Assembly: GCF_017742995.1 (NCBI RefSeq)
Contig: NZ_CP072425.1
Location: 1,922,001-1,986,000, forward strand
Origin: Pseudoalteromonas viridis
GTDB taxonomy: Bacteria; Pseudomonadota; Gammaproteobacteria; Enterobacterales; Alteromonadaceae
DNA length: 64,000 nucleotides
Direction: 5' to 3'
The position numbers and the translations under genes were made by a program. Positions 1 to 9,562 of the stretch are shown here, in pieces. Below the pieces are notes generated by a model. It searched no databases, was not told the origin of the DNA, and saw only the letters and a program-made list of their open reading frames with translations. Each line of letters begins with the position of its first letter. Position 1 is the stretch's first letter.

Positions 1-36
1 TCCTCTGCAAGTCGAACAAGTGTTAAGTGAATGGTA

Positions 37-1524
37 TTAATTCATTGCCGGGAACATCAGTGTCATGTTCAGGGTTTTCCAGTATGCCTGTTCTTGTTGC
101 AGGTCGGCTACAAACAGGGAGTGCTGTGCCAGCCAGTCGGGCTCAAACGTTAGCAGCAGGCTGTTATCCAGCGCTTCTATCGTGAATTTAGCCACCTGAT
201 CGATTTGTCGCTTCTGATGCACCAGAATGGCCAGGCGTAACAAGGTCAGCAGGCGGGCAAAATGGGTTAGATCGGCCTCTACTAAGGCTGACAGTTCTGC
301 ACGTTTGATTTTTTTGCGATGAAAGCGGATCAAGGTGCCCAGCAGTTGTTGCTGCTCCTGGGTAAAACCCGGCAACTGGGCATTCAGCACTATGTAGGCA
401 CTGTGTTTATGGATCCCGGAGGAATTAATGGCCAGTCCCACTTCGTGTAATCGCGCGGCCCAGCGTAGCATCTGCAGGTCGACCTCATTGAGGGCCCAGT
501 GCTCGCGGACCATGTCATACATCTGATCCAGCGTATTGCAGATATGCTCAGCATGCTGTTTATCAACGGCATAGTGATCGCCTACCGCGCTGATGGTGCG
601 GGCACGGATATCAAACTCGTCATTCTGCGCCATTTCCTGCAGCAGCCCTTCGCGCAATGAGTTATCGCAATAACTCAGCTCGTCGATATTCAGTTGTCTG
701 AATACCCCGATCAGAATAGCCAGGCCGCCCGCAATGCTGGCATACCGCTCTTCGGGCAGCGCTTTGAGGTTGAGCGCATCGAGTGAGTCGGCGTCAATCA
801 GGCGTTGCCTTATTTGCTCTAGTACTGCAAGCGTTAAGGTATCCTGGTTAAATAGCTCCTGAGCAATGGCGCATAGGGTTTTAATGGTGCCCGATGTGCC
901 GATACAGGTTTGCCAGCCAGCCTTACGGTAGCTGGCGGAAATGGCCTCGATGTTTTGCTCGGCCTTTATTTCGGCTTTGGCAAAACGCTTCGCGGTGATT
1001 TTCAGGTCTTTAAAGTGACTGTTACTGAGGGTAACACAGCCGATATTGCGGCTGGTCAGTAATTTGTGGTCCAGATGTTTACCAATGATCAGCTCAGTGC
1101 TGCCACCGCCAATGTCGATCACCAGGCGGTTATCGTCGCTGTGAATATGGTTTGCCACGCCCTGATAGATAAGCCGTGCTTCTTCTTGCCCGGAAATCAC
1201 ATTTATTTTAAACGGAAACACCTTTTTGGCCTTGGCCAGGAAATAGCGAATGTTACGACAATTGCGCAGCGTATAAGTGGCCACAACCTGTACGCTGTGC
1301 TTGTCAAAGTCTTGCAACGTAGCTGCAAATTGTTGCAGTACATGCAGCGCGCGCTCTATGGCCTCTTCACTGAGGTTGAACTGATCGTCCAGACCGGCGG
1401 CCAGAAACACCCGCTGCTTTTCTTTGTGCAATAATTGCAGACGACCATCTACCTCCCGCGCGACGACTAGATGAAAACTGTTTGAGCCTAAATCAACGGC
1501 CGCGATGGAAGGGTATGTGGTCAT
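37..1524 (-). CDS. ppx: Exopolyphosphatase (Ppx/GppA family)
   Basis: This 495-residue enzyme of the Ppx/GppA family should release phosphate from the ends of polyphosphate chains in the cytoplasm. The ASKHA-fold phosphate loops are visible: DLGSNSFHL at residues 11-19, TYTLRNCRN near 83-91, GQEEARLIY near 112-120, which carries the likely catalytic glutamate, and DIGGGSTEL at 137-145. The C-terminal half looks like the HD-type helical domain of long exopolyphosphatases. GppA shares this fold, but the position 10 bases downstream of ppk1 on the same strand favours Ppx. The two genes probably share the Pho-box promoter ahead of ppk1. An AAGGG-like ribosome site precedes the ATG. Confidence 0.93.
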   Translation of the reverse strand: MTTYPSIAAVDLGSNSFHLVVAREVDGRLQLLHKEKQRVFLAAGLDDQFNLSEEAIERALHVLQQFAATLQDFDKHSVQVVATYTLRNCRNIRYFLAKAKKVFPFKINVISGQEEARLIYQGVANHIHSDDNRLVIDIGGGSTELIIGKHLDHKLLTSRNIGCVTLSNSHFKDLKITAKRFAKAEIKAEQNIEAISASYRKAGWQTCIGTSGTIKTLCAIAQELFNQDTLTLAVLEQIRQRLIDADSLDALNLKALPEERYASIAGGLAILIGVFRQLNIDELSYCDNSLREGLLQEMAQNDEFDIRARTISAVGDHYAVDKQHAEHICNTLDQMYDMVREHWALNEVDLQMLRWAARLHEVGLAINSSGIHKHSAYIVLNAQLPGFTQEQQQLLGTLIRFHRKKIKRAELSALVEADLTHFARLLTLLRLAILVHQKRQIDQVAKFTIEALDNSLLLTFEPDWLAQHSLFVADLQQEQAYWKTLNMTLMFPAMN

Positions 1525-1534
1525 AGAGCTGCCC

Positions 1535-3622
1535 TTATGTATTGGATTGATTGCTTTCCCACTTTTTCAGATGGTCATAGATGGCTATCTGGGAGCGGAT
1601 CTTCTTTTTATTACCGCGACGAACATAGAGATTCTTCTGTTCGCTGTCAATGATCCGAGCTTTTGAACGGTCTTTGAATTGCAGCTCAAGAATATCAATG
1701 ATCAATTGTTTGAGTGAGGCATCGTAAATCGGGGTGCCGACTTCAACTCGGTGATCCAGGTTACGTGTCATCCAGTCCGCAGAGGAGATATAGACCTGAG
1801 GATCGCCATCATTTTCAAATACCATAACCCTGGGATGCTCTAAAAAGCGGTCAACGATGCTGATCACTTTGATGTTTTCACTAAAGCGTTGCAGACCAGG
1901 TACCAAGGCACACATACCGCGGATGATCATGCGAATTTTCACACCTGCCATTGAGGCATTATATAAGGCGTCGATCAGCTCTTTGTCTACCAGGTTGTTG
2001 ACCTTGACAGTGATCTTGGCCGTTTTGCCTGCCTGGGCATTTTTACTTTCCTGATCGATCAGCGCGAGGATTTTTTCTCGCGCATTGATTGGCGAAATCA
2101 TCAGATGTTTAAAGTTAAACGGCCTGTAGCTGCTCTCAATGAATTTAAATACATCGTCACACTCGTCACAGATCTCAGGGTGCTTAGTAAATAAGCTGAA
2201 ATCGGTATAAATTCGGGCGGTTTTTTCATGGAAGTTACCGGTGCCAATGTGGGCGTACTTCACAATTTGGCCTTTTTCCCTGCGGTGCACCACACAAAGC
2301 TTACTGTGTACTTTCAGTGCCGGGATCCCGACCATTACCTTGATGCCATAGTCGCTGAGCATTTTGGCCCACTCAATGTTATTTTGCTCATCAAAACGCG
2401 CCTTGAGCTCGACCATGACGGTGACTTTCTTGCCATTCTTGGCTGCATTGATCAGTGAAGCCATTAACCGGGAGCGCGATGCAACACGATAAATATTCAC
2501 TTTGATCTGGGTGACTTTGGGATCAAACGCCGCCTGACGCACATACTCAAGCATATGGTTGAAGGTATGGTAAGGGTAATAAAGCAGGATATCTTGCTTA
2601 GAAATGGCCCTGAAAATGCTGCGATAAGCGTTAAACGCCTGGCTTTGTAGTGGCGGCAGGGGTTTGTTCTCAAGATAACCACGACCGACATTTGGAAAGC
2701 CAATAAAATCGCGGAAGTTCCGGTACGGGCCGCCTGGGATCAGGGCATCCTGACTGGTGACGCCGAGGCGTTTTTTCATTACCTTGAGGATCTCTTCTGG
2801 CATGGCCTCGTCATAGGTCAGCCGCACCGGCTCGGCATATAAACGCTGTTTAAGGCCTTTGGACATTTTATCCAGCAGGCCCTCTTCAATTTCGTCATCC
2901 AGGTTGTACTCGGCATCCCGGGTCAGCTTTATCTCATAACCCTCAATGTTGTCAAAGCTGAGGAAGTTTCTGAACACTTCGTGCAGGTAAAAACGCACCA
3001 CTTCATCCAGCATCACTATGGTTTTGTGGCGCCGGGTTTTTTCCGGTGGCAGCACAATAAAACGCTCAAGGCGATCTGTTGGCAACTCAAGTAATGCGTG
3101 ATGTTGCTTGTCGCCGCGCATTTCTACAAACAGGTAGGTCAGGGCATCGTTGATGTGATCTGAGTAGTCTTTGCTTTCGCTGAGCAAAATAGGACACATG
3201 TGCTGTAGCACCTGATCCTGAAAATACTTAGCCAGCCATTGCTGGTGAAAATCAGACAGCTCAGCGGGCTTTTGAATATGGATGTTGTGTTCATTCAAGT
3301 CCAGCAGGATCTGATCATAAATGTGCGAGAACTTTTTACCCAGCTCCAGCACTTTCTTGTTCATCTGGTTAAGCAGGGCTTCGTCTTCGTCGAAATCGGT
3401 TTCGGGCAGGTTGCTTAATAAGATACGACGTTTTACGTCGGCAACACGGACCCGGAAAAATTCATCTAAATTATTGGAAAATATGCCTAAGAATCGGATC
3501 CGCTCAATAATGGGGTTGCTTTTGTCTTTGGCTTCCTGAAGGACACGCTCGTTAAAGGACAGCCAGCTCAGCTCTTTGGCAAAATAGCTGATGGTAATGG
3601 GATCGTTAGATAATGCTTGCAT
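1535..3622 (-). CDS. ppk1: Polyphosphate kinase 1
   Basis: PPK1 reversibly polymerises the gamma-phosphate of ATP into polyphosphate. The ELSWLSFNERVLQEA N-terminal block and the phospholipase-D-like catalytic core are clear. The two histidines expected for phosphotransfer sit in KVHSK and in YAHIGTGNF. The frame opens at a GTG at 3676 (713 residues). I prefer the ATG at 3622 (695 residues) because GGAAAG precedes it at normal spacing, because about 17 residues before ELSW is close to the E. coli protein, and because the GTG lies inside a Pho box upstream of the predicted transcript start. ppx follows after 12 bases. Confidence 0.95.
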   Translation of the reverse strand: MQALSNDPITISYFAKELSWLSFNERVLQEAKDKSNPIIERIRFLGIFSNNLDEFFRVRVADVKRRILLSNLPETDFDEDEALLNQMNKKVLELGKKFSHIYDQILLDLNEHNIHIQKPAELSDFHQQWLAKYFQDQVLQHMCPILLSESKDYSDHINDALTYLFVEMRGDKQHHALLELPTDRLERFIVLPPEKTRRHKTIVMLDEVVRFYLHEVFRNFLSFDNIEGYEIKLTRDAEYNLDDEIEEGLLDKMSKGLKQRLYAEPVRLTYDEAMPEEILKVMKKRLGVTSQDALIPGGPYRNFRDFIGFPNVGRGYLENKPLPPLQSQAFNAYRSIFRAISKQDILLYYPYHTFNHMLEYVRQAAFDPKVTQIKVNIYRVASRSRLMASLINAAKNGKKVTVMVELKARFDEQNNIEWAKMLSDYGIKVMVGIPALKVHSKLCVVHRREKGQIVKYAHIGTGNFHEKTARIYTDFSLFTKHPEICDECDDVFKFIESSYRPFNFKHLMISPINAREKILALIDQESKNAQAGKTAKITVKVNNLVDKELIDALYNASMAGVKIRMIIRGMCALVPGLQRFSENIKVISIVDRFLEHPRVMVFENDGDPQVYISSADWMTRNLDHRVEVGTPIYDASLKQLIIDILELQFKDRSKARIIDSEQKNLYVRRGNKKKIRSQIAIYDHLKKWESNQSNT

Positions 3623-3653
3623 CTTTCTTTCCATGGTAATTAAAGCTGCGGGT

Positions 3654-3687
3654 AGAATATGTCTGTATTGTGACACTTATATGACAT
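3654..3687 (-). promoter_or_regulatory. Pho-box promoter of ppk1-ppx
   Basis: Read on the minus strand, ATGTCAT-ATAA-GTGTCAC (3687 down to 3670) matches the 7-4-7 PhoB box pattern CTGTCAT-N4-CTGTCAT closely. Ten bases later comes a -10-like TATTCT (3659-3654), the geometry usual at PhoB-activated promoters, where the box replaces the -35. Transcription would begin near 3647, downstream of the alternative GTG of ppk1. The PhoB role is inferred from sequence only. Confidence 0.75.
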
Positions 3688-3790
3688 GCGCTGTCATGTC
3701 ACCAAATTATCTACAAAGTATAGACCAGTCTCCTTGATCTGCCTTGTTTGATGTCAATGTGTCGGTATGTAGAAAACATACAATGAAATG

Positions 3791-3819
3791 CCGGTAAGGT
3801 GGTGTGAGGACCTTACCGG
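3791..3819 (-). terminator. Possible terminator after gcvR
   Basis: CCGGTAAGGT and ACCTTACCGG form a perfect 10-bp stem with a 9-base loop just past the gcvR stop. Only a weak T tract (CATTTCATTG) follows on the minus strand, so it may be a leaky terminator or only a stabilising hairpin between gcvR and the ppk1 promoter. Confidence 0.55.
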
Positions 3820-3828
3820 ATAGTGCGA

Positions 3829-4332
3829 TCAGGGCTGTTCGACATCCACGATAAGATCGCTGGTGATAGACTCAAGCGCTTCGACAACGTTGTCTTTTAT
3901 CATGCCCGCGGGCAGGCTAACGGTGGCAAATGCGCTAAATATCGGCACACCCCAGTTGGGGGCGCTCTGTTGTTTAGAGTTTAAGTGGGTAATATTGGCA
4001 CCCTTGTGACGGATCACGGCTGCCAGCTCCTGTACAATACCTGGCCTGTCATTGCCGGTGATCACCAGGTTTAATGTTTCCGGCTCTGTGCTTTCGGTTT
4101 GCTCGCCATTGGCAATGCGCACTTCAAGCTCAGGGATACTAAGTACGGCGTCTTGCAGCTCTTGTAAGTGTTCCTCTGCCACTTCAACCTGCACTATCCC
4201 TGCAAATTGTCCGGCAAGATGACTCAGGTTACTGGTTAGCCAGTTGCCGTGGTGGTTAAGAATGGTGGAGGAAACTCGTTCTACGAGACCTGGTTGGTCC
4301 TTGCCTATAAGTGTTAGTACTAACTGCTTCAT
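3829..4332 (-). CDS. gcvR: GcvR-like tandem ACT-domain regulator
   Basis: This 167-residue protein is made of two ACT domains, about residues 1-75 (starting KQLVLTLIGKDQPGLVERV) and 85-165 (LVITGNDRPGIVQELAAVI). That is the architecture and length of GcvR, which in E. coli acts with GcvA to repress the glycine cleavage operon without binding DNA itself. It has no DNA-binding domain. It stands alone here, without the bcp gene that often follows it in enterics and without gcv genes, so the regulatory target is inferred only from the family. No convincing promoter was seen. Confidence 0.85.
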   Translation of the reverse strand: MKQLVLTLIGKDQPGLVERVSSTILNHHGNWLTSNLSHLAGQFAGIVQVEVAEEHLQELQDAVLSIPELEVRIANGEQTESTEPETLNLVITGNDRPGIVQELAAVIRHKGANITHLNSKQQSAPNWGVPIFSAFATVSLPAGMIKDNVVEALESITSDLIVDVEQP

Positions 4333-4732
4333 ATCACATGTCTCTTATTATTGGTGGCTCGGTATCTAAGCCCTGAATGAAAGCGAATAATCGCTCTATA
4401 AGCCTAGTAAATGAAACTTATTTGTCTACTTCCGATAATGGATACAATGTAAAAAAGTGCAAAAATCCTATCGGTGACTGTAATTCGAGCCTTACTCAGG
4501 GTGTTAAGTTCCTTGAACAGAGAGGTATTTTACGTTTACCCAAGCGATATGGTTGTTCCCAACACCTTGTATTCATGGGGATTGAACGCGTTTTTTGTCA
4601 GGCAATCTGAGAAGGGTGGTGTAAAGTTGGGAACTAACATACTCTCTGAGGATCAGAATTCAGTATGAAAAAACAAGTGATGAGCGTAACTAATGAAGAC
4701 CAATTCTATAAAGCGGACAGACTTGGGATTGC
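4333..4732. other. Intergenic stretch between gcvR and the pst promoter
   Basis: These 400 bases separate divergent gcvR and pstC. Apart from the Pho-box promoter at the right end I see no convincing gene, RNA or hairpin. Short open frames at 4377-4610 and 4665-4799 lack supporting features. A gcvR promoter must lie here but I could not assign its hexamers. Confidence 0.5.
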
Positions 4733-4766
4733 GTGTAACACAACTGTCATCTTGATGAAATATAAT
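4733..4766 (+). promoter_or_regulatory. Pho-box promoter of the pst operon
   Basis: GTGTAAC-ACAA-CTGTCAT (4733-4750) is a 7-4-7 PhoB box whose second half-site is a perfect consensus match. A perfect -10, TATAAT (4761-4766), follows after exactly 10 bases, the same geometry as at ppk1. Transcription would start near 4773, leaving a leader of about 26 bases before pstC. PhoB binding is inferred. Confidence 0.82.
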
Positions 4767-4798
4767 GCGCCGCAGTTTGATTATGAAAGGGTATTTTG

Positions 4799-7033
4799 AT
4801 GACTTCCAATCCGCAAAAACCATCCTTTAAAACGGATAGAAGCCGTCTATTTAAGGACCGCTTTGCCCAATTTGGCATTACCTCAGGTGGGGTAATGGTA
4901 TTGGTCGCTTTGCTATTGATATTCTTCTATTTGCTTTACGTTGTACAGCCCATTTTCGAATCTGCCAAGGTCGAAAAGCGGGTTGATATTGCGTTGTCTG
5001 CCGAGAAGCGCTACTTCGCGCTCGGAGTAGAAGAGCAAACAGAGATTGCGTACTTGCTGGATAATACCGGTCAGGTTGACTTTTATCAGGTGAAGGGCGA
5101 GGGTGCAGGTAAACTGGTTAGCACCTTACAAACCAAGCTGGACGGCCAAATCACCAGCTTCGCGAAAAGCGCGCCATTTTTAGGCCAGTATGCGTATGGT
5201 CTTGATAATGGTCAGGTACAGATCCTCAAGCCCAACTTTGTGGTCACCTTTCCGGGTAACCAGCGTGTGATGAAACCTCGCCTGGGTTATCCGCTTGCGG
5301 GTCAGCAGTTGCTGGTTGATGAGCAGCAACAGGCACTGAAAAAGTTTGCCTTTAGCCATTACGAAGATAAAACGGCGGTGGTTGCTTTGACTGCCGACAA
5401 ACGAGTGATCTTCGCGTCATACGTAGCCGAAGAAAACATGTTTACCGGTGAGCTGGAGTGGCAGGTAACACGCACCGAGCTGCCCATTGACGGTCGCATT
5501 GATGATTTACTGATTTCACCGGATACCACCCGTACTTTTGTGCGCTCTGCAAATCAGATTTATATTTTTGATACGCGCTTTGCCGATGATGTTACTCAGT
5601 TTCAGCTGCTAGCGGCTAACGAAGAAAATGCCAACCTGGTTAGCATGGCCTTACTGGCTGGTGCCAACTCGCTGATGCTGGCCAATGACAATGGTGAAGT
5701 GTCGCAGTGGTTTGAAGTAAACACCGACGATGGCCGTGAGTTTGCCAAAATTCGTGCCTTTGACAGCGACAAGAGCAAGCACATGAAAGTGCACAGTGAG
5801 TTCTATCGTCGTACTTTCTTTACTACCACAGAAAAGGGTGAACTGGGCGTGTACTACACCACCAGTGAAGCCGAGCTTTGGCGTGGTAAAGTTGCTGATC
5901 AGGCAATCGATGCCTTCGCTATCTCGCCTCGTGCCAATGCGGCCTTGCTGCTAACGGGCAACCAGGTAAGCGTGTTTGAGCTGCACAATGAGCACCCGGA
6001 AGTAACCTGGTCTGCGTTGTGGCAGGAAGTATGGTATGAAGGCTATCCTGAGCCGGCATACACCTGGCAGTCAACGTCAGCCAGTGATGACTTCGAATCT
6101 AAATTCTCATTAGTGCCAATTTCATTTGGTACGATTAAAGCGGCTTTCTATGCCATGTTGTTTGCGGTACCGATTGCGCTTTCTGCGGCCATTTACACCG
6201 CCTACTTTATGTCGAGTGAACTGCGTCGCGTGGTGAAGCCGACAGTTGAAATCATGGAAGCACTGCCTACCGTTATTCTGGGCTTCCTGGCAGGTTTGTG
6301 GTTAGCGCCTTTGATCGAAAGCCACTTGCCAGCGATTGTCGCACTGCTACTGTTGTTGCCGCTGGCTATTTTGGCAACGGCACTGGGCTGGACCAAACTG
6401 CCTAAAGTCATCCGTCACTTTGTGCCTGATGGCTGGCACTCTATCTTGCTGATCCCTGTGGTTCTGTTGGTTGGCTGGGTCTCTTTTGCCATGAGTGACG
6501 TGATTGAAGGATGGATGTTCGGCGGTAACGTGCGCCAGTATCTGACCAACGAACTGGGCCTGACGTTTGATCAGCGTAACTCTCTTGTGGTCGGTATTGC
6601 GATGGGCTTTGCGGTTATCCCAACTATTTTCTCGATTGCCGAAGACGCGGTATTCAGTGTACCTAAGCACCTGTCAAACGGGTCGCTGGCACTGGGTGCA
6701 ACACAATGGCAAACACTGGTGCGTGTTGTGTTACTGACTGCCAGCCCGGGTATCTTCTCGGCGGTGATGATGGGCCTCGGTCGCGCCGTAGGTGAAACCA
6801 TGATTGTACTGATGGCGACGGGTAATACACCGATTATGGACTGGAGTATCTTCCAGGGTATGCGTACCTTGGCGGCGAACATTGCGGTAGAAATGCCAGA
6901 ATCTGAAGTGGGCAGCTCGCACTACCGGATCCTGTTCCTCGCGGCCTTTGTATTGTTTATTTTTACTTTCGTATTTAACACGATGGCTGAGTTTGTACGT
7001 CAGCAGCTACGTGAAAAATACAGCTCAATGTAA
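4799..7033 (+). CDS. pstC: Phosphate ABC transporter permease PstC, long form
   Basis: One of two membrane permeases of the high-affinity phosphate importer. At 744 residues it is more than twice the E. coli PstC. One transmembrane helix (about 28-49) is followed by roughly 390 residues, presumably periplasmic and beta-rich in appearance. The ABC permease domain then starts near residue 443 and includes the EAA-loop segment SLALGATQWQTLVRVVL and the late GRAVGETM helix. I chose ATG 4799 over TTG 4796 because AAAGGG lies 8 bases upstream. pstA follows after 15 bases. No PstS gene is present in the operon. Confidence 0.93.
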   Translation: MTSNPQKPSFKTDRSRLFKDRFAQFGITSGGVMVLVALLLIFFYLLYVVQPIFESAKVEKRVDIALSAEKRYFALGVEEQTEIAYLLDNTGQVDFYQVKGEGAGKLVSTLQTKLDGQITSFAKSAPFLGQYAYGLDNGQVQILKPNFVVTFPGNQRVMKPRLGYPLAGQQLLVDEQQQALKKFAFSHYEDKTAVVALTADKRVIFASYVAEENMFTGELEWQVTRTELPIDGRIDDLLISPDTTRTFVRSANQIYIFDTRFADDVTQFQLLAANEENANLVSMALLAGANSLMLANDNGEVSQWFEVNTDDGREFAKIRAFDSDKSKHMKVHSEFYRRTFFTTTEKGELGVYYTTSEAELWRGKVADQAIDAFAISPRANAALLLTGNQVSVFELHNEHPEVTWSALWQEVWYEGYPEPAYTWQSTSASDDFESKFSLVPISFGTIKAAFYAMLFAVPIALSAAIYTAYFMSSELRRVVKPTVEIMEALPTVILGFLAGLWLAPLIESHLPAIVALLLLLPLAILATALGWTKLPKVIRHFVPDGWHSILLIPVVLLVGWVSFAMSDVIEGWMFGGNVRQYLTNELGLTFDQRNSLVVGIAMGFAVIPTIFSIAEDAVFSVPKHLSNGSLALGATQWQTLVRVVLLTASPGIFSAVMMGLGRAVGETMIVLMATGNTPIMDWSIFQGMRTLAANIAVEMPESEVGSSHYRILFLAAFVLFIFTFVFNTMAEFVRQQLREKYSSM

Positions 7034-7048
7034 CTGGAGTGAGATGAC

Positions 7049-8698
7049 ATGGTAAGACAGTGGTTTAAGTCAGGATCTCCGTGGATCTGGATGACAGGCG
7101 GTGCGGTCAGCATCAGTTTGATCTCAGTACTGGGTCTGCTTGCAATGATAGCGTGGAAAGGGCTGAGCTTTTTCTGGCCTTCCGAAGTGGTGGAAATGCA
7201 CCTGCAGGGGTCTGTGCAAAAACAAACCGTGATTGGTGAAATCTACGACCGTGAGCTGGTGCCTAAATCGCGACTGGAAGCGACAGGCCTGGATTTTTCC
7301 AACCATCCCGGCGAGTACATTGAGCGCTTGCTGGTAAAAACCGGTAACCGTGAGTATGTTGAACTGGATTTCCGCTGGATTTTATCCACCGATATCCAGA
7401 GCCAGTCCAAACCTGCGCAGATAGCAGTGTTTGAGCGGACTAAAAATGGTAACTTTTACGGTTACGTTGAGCGGGTCATTCGCGACGGTCAGGTGGTGAC
7501 AGACAAGCCGCTAGCAGCGCTGGAAGAGATGGTTGAGCGTGCTGTGGATCTGAATGAGGAAGCGTTGGATCTGCAAAACGGTGAGATTGGCCACATTAAC
7601 TATGAGCTGGAGCGTTTGCGTCTTAAAGAGCGTGCTTATCAGCTGGACAATGAATTGACGCCTGAAATCATCGCAGACCTGGAAGCACAGCGTGCTGCGC
7701 TGCGTGAAGAATACAAGGTGCTAGAGAAAACGCTGTTTGAACTACGTAATGGTGCCAAACGCGACGAAGTGGTTGTGCGTGACATGCGTGGTGAGGAAGT
7801 AACACTGCCTTTATACCAGGTCTTAGATTTCTGGTTCCCGAACGACATGGGCTTCTTTGCGAAAGTGGGCCATTATATGTCGCAGATTGGCAAGTTCATC
7901 AGCGATGATCCGCGTGAAGCCAATACCGAGGGTGGGGTATTCCCGGCTATCTTCGGTACTGTGTTTATGGTCATGCTGATGGCGGTGATTGTGACGCCAT
8001 TTGGTGTGGTTGCCGCGATTTACCTGCACGAGTATGCGGCTAAAAACGCGGTGACTAAGATGATCCGCATCGCGGTAATCAACCTGGCGGGTGTTCCGTC
8101 TATCGTATACGGCGTATTCGGTTTAGGTTTCTTCGTCTATATGCTGGGTGGCTCCATCGATGCGTTGTTTTATCCGGAAGCGTCTCCAAGCCCGGTATTT
8201 GGTACGCCCGGCGTGATCTGGTCAGCATTGACGCTGGCAATCCTGACGCTGCCAGTGGTCATTGTTTCGACTGAGGAAGGCCTGTCACGTATCCCAAGCA
8301 CAGTGCGCCACGGTTCACTGGCACTGGGCGCGACCAAAGCCGAGACCTTATGGCGTATAATCATTCCAATGGCCAGCCCGGCAATTATGACCGGTCTGAT
8401 CCTGGCGGTTGCCCGTGCTGCGGGTGAGGTAGCACCGCTGATGCTGGTGGGTGTGGTGAAAATGGCACCGACCTTGCCGCTGGATGGTAACTTCCCGTAT
8501 ATTCACCTTGACCGGAAGTTTATGCACCTGGGTTTCCATATTTATGATGTGGGCTTCCAGAGCCCGAACGTAGAAGCGGCACGTCCTCTGGTATATGCGA
8601 CCGCCTTCTTACTGGTGACCGTGATCATTGCACTGAACATCACTGCAATTGGGATCCGTAACCACCTACGTGAAAAATTCAGAGCTTTAGAGCACTAA
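7049..8698 (+). CDS. pstA: Phosphate ABC transporter permease PstA, long form
   Basis: This is the partner permease of PstC, 549 residues against about 300 in enterics. An N-terminal helix (about 14-36) is followed by an extracytoplasmic insertion. The insertion contains a long charged, heptad-like segment at about 155-240, rich in E, L and R, that looks like a coiled coil. The permease domain begins near residue 294 (GTVFMVMLMAVIVTPFGVV) and carries the EAA-type SLALGATKAETLWRIII loop and the ARAAGEVAPLML helix. A GGAGTGAG ribosome site precedes the start. The insertions in PstC and PstA may pair with each other, which is an inference. Confidence 0.93.
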   Translation: MVRQWFKSGSPWIWMTGGAVSISLISVLGLLAMIAWKGLSFFWPSEVVEMHLQGSVQKQTVIGEIYDRELVPKSRLEATGLDFSNHPGEYIERLLVKTGNREYVELDFRWILSTDIQSQSKPAQIAVFERTKNGNFYGYVERVIRDGQVVTDKPLAALEEMVERAVDLNEEALDLQNGEIGHINYELERLRLKERAYQLDNELTPEIIADLEAQRAALREEYKVLEKTLFELRNGAKRDEVVVRDMRGEEVTLPLYQVLDFWFPNDMGFFAKVGHYMSQIGKFISDDPREANTEGGVFPAIFGTVFMVMLMAVIVTPFGVVAAIYLHEYAAKNAVTKMIRIAVINLAGVPSIVYGVFGLGFFVYMLGGSIDALFYPEASPSPVFGTPGVIWSALTLAILTLPVVIVSTEEGLSRIPSTVRHGSLALGATKAETLWRIIIPMASPAIMTGLILAVARAAGEVAPLMLVGVVKMAPTLPLDGNFPYIHLDRKFMHLGFHIYDVGFQSPNVEAARPLVYATAFLLVTVIIALNITAIGIRNHLREKFRALEH

Positions 8699-8727
8699 TA
8701 GTAAAGTATTTAAATAGGTAAACATTT

Positions 8728-9555
8728 ATGATTACAGTAGCGCCACAGGTAAATAATGCAGATACCAGCAAGAAGTTGGATCTGGAAAACTTGAGCCCGG
8801 AACTAACCGCGTTAGAGATCAAAAACCTTGACCTTTACTATGGTGATAAGCAGGCTCTGAGCAACATCAACATGTTGATCCCACGCGGTCAGGTAACGGC
8901 GTTTATCGGCCCGTCTGGTTGTGGTAAATCAACGCTATTACGTTGTATCAACCGCATGAATGACCTGGTGGATACCTGTCGTATTGAAGGTGAGATTAAC
9001 CTCAACGGTACCAACATTTATGATAAAAGTGTTGATGTAGCGGCTCTGCGTCGTAATGTTGGCATGGTATTCCAGCGTCCAAACCCATTCCCTAAGTCTA
9101 TTTACGAGAACGTGGTTTACGGTCTACGCTTACAAGGTGTAAAAGACAAACGTAAGCTGGATGAAGTGGTTGAGCGCTCACTGCGTGGTGCTGCTTTATG
9201 GGATGAAGTGAAAGACCGCTTGCACGACAGTGCATTTGGTTTATCGGGTGGTCAGCAGCAGCGTCTGGTTATTGCACGCTCAATTGCGATTGAGCCAGAG
9301 GTATTATTGCTGGATGAGCCAACCTCGGCACTGGACCCTATCTCGACTTTGGTGATTGAAGAGCTGATCAACGACCTGAAAGAAAAGTACACCGTGGTGA
9401 TCGTCACCCACAACATGCAGCAGGCGGCGCGGGTATCCGATCAGACAGCCTTTATGTATATGGGTGAGCTGATCGAATATTCAGATACTAATACTCTGTT
9501 TACAACACCGACCAAGAAGAAAACCGAAGACTATATTACTGGTCGTTATGGTTAA
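8728..9555 (+). CDS. pstB: Phosphate ABC transporter ATPase PstB
   Basis: This cytoplasmic ATPase powers PstCA. All ABC motifs are intact: Walker [10 protein letters not shown] at residues 61-69, Q-loop in VFQRPNPFP, signature LSGGQQQRL, Walker [12 protein letters not shown] and H-loop VTHNMQQ. The [13 protein letters not shown] stretch is typical of PstB. At 275 residues it has an extra N-terminal segment of about 25 residues compared with the E. coli protein. It sits between pstA and phoU in the expected order. Confidence 0.96.
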   Translation: MITVAPQVNNADTSKKLDLENLSPELTALEIKNLDLYYGDKQALSNINMLIPRGQVTAFIGPSGCGKSTLLRCINRMNDLVDTCRIEGEINLNGTNIYDKSVDVAALRRNVGMVFQRPNPFPKSIYENVVYGLRLQGVKDKRKLDEVVERSLRGAALWDEVKDRLHDSAFGLSGGQQQRLVIARSIAIEPEVLLLDEPTSALDPISTLVIEELINDLKEKYTVVIVTHNMQQAARVSDQTAFMYMGELIEYSDTNTLFTTPTKKKTEDYITGRYG

Positions 9556-9562
9556 TTCATCG

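Noticed and set aside
2..40. Possible 3' end of a plus-strand gene (13 codons ending in TAA)
   Set aside because: Other frames also stay open for a few codons to the window edge; too short to support.
3623..3676. Longer ppk1 start at GTG 3676
   Set aside because: It lies inside the Pho box and upstream of the predicted transcript start, and it lacks a ribosome site; ATG 3622 has one.
4377..4610. 77-codon open frame upstream of pstC
   Set aside because: No ribosome site, odd composition, no recognisable features, and it lies in a promoter region.
4665..4799. 44-codon frame whose TGA overlaps the pstC ATG
   Set aside because: The Pho box and the perfect -10 lie inside it, so the main pst transcript would not contain its start; ribosome site is 13 bases away.
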